DNA of 64,000 bases from assembly GCF_016785085.1 (NCBI RefSeq), contig NZ_JAENHO010000003.1, positions 310,001-374,000 of the forward strand, read 5' to 3'. Below are positions 62,595 through 64,000 of this stretch, in pieces. The position numbers and the translations under genes were made by a program. The notes beneath the pieces are model-generated. The model saw only the letters and a program-made list of their open reading frames with translations. It was not told the DNA's origin and searched no databases. This DNA is from Paractinoplanes lichenicola (lineage in GTDB: Bacteria; Actinomycetota; Actinomycetes; Mycobacteriales; Micromonosporaceae). The stretch's first letter is position 1. Each line of letters begins with the position of its first letter.

Positions 62595-63868
62595 GCGGCG
62601 TGTCCACCGCAACCGTGGAAGATCTGGCCGAGGCCACCGCCCCGGACAGGTTCTGGAACCGGCAGCGCCGCTTGGGTGCCGCGCTGGTCGTCATCGGCCT
62701 GATCGCCGCCGTGATCTTCGGCTCGCTGGCCGAGTCGGCGACCGCCCGCTTCACCATCAGCGAGGACGCCGAGGGCGCGGCGCTCTCGATCAACGGTCAG
62801 CTCGGCGCCATCCTGTTCGGTATCGTCACGATCGCCGCCGGTGGCGCGCTGCTGGCCGGCGTGGCCAAGCGCTGGCAGACCACGCTGCTCGTGCTCGGCA
62901 TCGTGACCTTCGTCTTCTCGTTCCTGTGCTGGCAGGTGGCCGGCAAGTTCCTCCCGCTGGTCGACACGGCCAGCGGCTCGCTGGAGCTCGCGCTCCCGCT
63001 GATCCTGGGCGCCCTGGCCGGTGTGCTCTGCGAGCGCTCGGGCGTGGTCAACGTCGCCATCGAGGGCCAGTTCCTGATGGGCGCGTTCGGCGCCGCCCTG
63101 GTCGGCACGCTGGCCACGAGCGTGTGGGCCGGCCTGATCAGCGCGGTCGTCGGCGGCGTCATCATCGCCTCGCTGCTGGCCGTGCTGGCCATCCGCTTCC
63201 TGGTCGACCAGGTCGTCGTCGGCATCGTGCTCAACCTGCTGGCCCTGGGCATCACCGGCTTCCTGTACGAGCGGCTGATGCAGCCCGACGCGTTGAAATA
63301 CAACTCGCCGCCGCGGCTGCCCGAGTGGCGGATCCCCGGCCTGGCCGACATCCCGGTCGTCGGGCCCGTGCTGTTCGAGACCAACCTGCTGGTCTGGCTG
63401 GCGCTGGCGCTGGTCGTCGTGATCCACCTCGGCCTGACCCGCACCCGCTGGGGCCTGCGCACCCGGGCCGTCGGCGAGCACCCCACCGCGGCCGACACGG
63501 TCGGCGTCCGGGTGCGCGGCCTGCGCTACATGAACGTGCTGCTGGGCGGCGTCGTGGCCGGGGCCGGCGGGGCGTATTTCACGCTCGTCTCGACCGGCGC
63601 GTTCAACAAGAACATGACCGCCGGCGCCGGCTTCATCGCGCTGGCCGCCCTGATCTTCGGCCGCTGGACCCCGTTCGGCGCGCTGGGCGCGGCCCTGTTC
63701 TTCGGCTTCGCCCAGAAGCTGGCGAACTACCTGAGCGCGGTCGGCAGCCCGGTGCCCAACCAGTTCCTCAACATGCTGCCGTACATCGCCACCATCATCG
63801 CCGTGGCCGGTCTCGTCGGCCGGGTGCGGGCGCCTGCCGCCGACGGCGTGCCCTACGTGAAAAGCTGA
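62591..63868 (+). CDS. Nucleoside ABC transporter permease 2
   Basis: A protein of 425 aa, BPD_transp_2 family with about ten TMs. It shows GVLCERSGVVNVAIEGQFLM near 145-164 and FGRWTPFGALGAALFFGFAQ near 355-374. GTG at 62591 overlaps the upstream stop by 4 bp; a second GTG at 62600 is also possible. Six bp separate it from cytidine deaminase, supporting nucleoside salvage as the operon's purpose. Confidence 0.93.
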   Translation: MSGVSTATVEDLAEATAPDRFWNRQRRLGAALVVIGLIAAVIFGSLAESATARFTISEDAEGAALSINGQLGAILFGIVTIAAGGALLAGVAKRWQTTLLVLGIVTFVFSFLCWQVAGKFLPLVDTASGSLELALPLILGALAGVLCERSGVVNVAIEGQFLMGAFGAALVGTLATSVWAGLISAVVGGVIIASLLAVLAIRFLVDQVVVGIVLNLLALGITGFLYERLMQPDALKYNSPPRLPEWRIPGLADIPVVGPVLFETNLLVWLALALVVVIHLGLTRTRWGLRTRAVGEHPTAADTVGVRVRGLRYMNVLLGGVVAGAGGAYFTLVSTGAFNKNMTAGAGFIALAALIFGRWTPFGALGAALFFGFAQKLANYLSAVGSPVPNQFLNMLPYIATIIAVAGLVGRVRAPAADGVPYVKS

Positions 63869-63873
63869 GGTCC

Positions 63874-64000
63874 ATGGAGATCGACTGGGCCGGGCTGCGC
63901 GCCGCGGCGACCGAGGCCATGCGGCACGCGTACGCGCCGTACTCCGACTTTCCGGTCGGGGCGGCGGCGCTGGTGGACGACGGCCGGGTGGTCGTCGGCT
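63874..64000 (+). CDS. cdd: Cytidine deaminase, N-terminal part (runs off the window)
   Basis: An ATG at 63874, 5 bp after the permease stop and behind TGAGG, opens a frame to the window edge. It begins MEIDWAGLRAAATEAMRHAY, followed by APYSDFPVGAAALVDDGRVV. The APYSxFxVGAAxL motif is the substrate-binding signature of cytidine deaminase. The zinc site lies beyond the window. It would deaminate imported cytidine to uridine. Confidence 0.9.
   Translation, partial: MEIDWAGLRAAATEAMRHAYAPYSDFPVGAAALVDDGRVVVG

Overview
The window is chromosomal DNA of a high-GC actinobacterium, most probably a member of the Micromonosporaceae (Actinoplanes-like). The reasons are a G+C content of about 70%, frequent GTG/TTG starts, many apparently leaderless genes, and a gene order that follows the Mycobacterium tuberculosis Rv0991c-Rv1011 core (fmdB/ruc, 5-FTHF cyclo-ligase, galU, moeA/glp, rimJ, sepX/glpR, then pmt, rsmI, metG, tatD, ksgA, ispE). 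The genus is inferred from gene content and recall, not from a search. No prophage, insertion sequence, CRISPR array or rRNA operon was seen.

Layout. 1-7.5 kb: a Zn-ribbon chaperone-like FmdB gene with a CIRCE-type operator, 5-formyl-THF cyclo-ligase, a GAF-GGDEF diguanylate cyclase, then the galU-glp-rimJ-sepX group and tRNA-Ala(CGC). 7.5-15.6 kb is the most accessory part: a 39-codon ORF whose ribosome site lies in a stem, a secreted protein, a GAF protein with a decayed histidine-kinase core, a hairpin-repeat array, a polysaccharide deacetylase/glycosyltransferase with a Pro/Ser-rich partner, and about 1.1 kb of non-coding DNA with low-GC, repeat and DnaA-box-like segments. 15.6-35 kb is largely housekeeping: protein O-mannosyltransferase, rsmI, metG, tatD, ksgA, a Uma2 nuclease-like gene, ispE, an ABC-F ATPase, two DUF4383 proteins, TetR, tRNA-Gln(UUG), glmU, prs, rplY and pth. 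36-41 kb: a polyprenyl glycosylphosphotransferase, then cysQ-cysD-cysN for sulfate activation, then a STAS/anti-sigma-type ATPase fusion.

42-51 kb is a self-contained pentose-polymer (probably arabinan or arabinoxylan) utilisation locus. It has a LacI regulator, a 46-bp tandem repeat, a double operator inside a leaderless promoter, GH51 arabinofuranosidase, a Tat-type lipoprotein binding protein, two permeases without an ATPase, and two exported GH43 enzymes. galE-galK (divergent from trpS) follow. 53.5-64 kb: trpS, a 2H phosphoesterase, YihY, a TetR/membrane-protein pair with two matching operators, an SCO4848-type small membrane protein, and a BMP-type nucleoside ABC importer leading into cytidine deaminase, which runs off the window.

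Within this mostly conventional region the best leads are regulatory or architectural: the CIRCE element on fmdB/ruc, the sequestered-SD small ORF, the decayed GAF kinase opposite a secreted protein, the arabinose-polymer circuit, the 12-residue repeat ahead of a GH43 lipoprotein signal, the stem-loop in the rplY leader, a probable CTG start in the importer ATPase, and widespread leaderless promoters. I found no clear previously undescribed defence or biosynthetic system.
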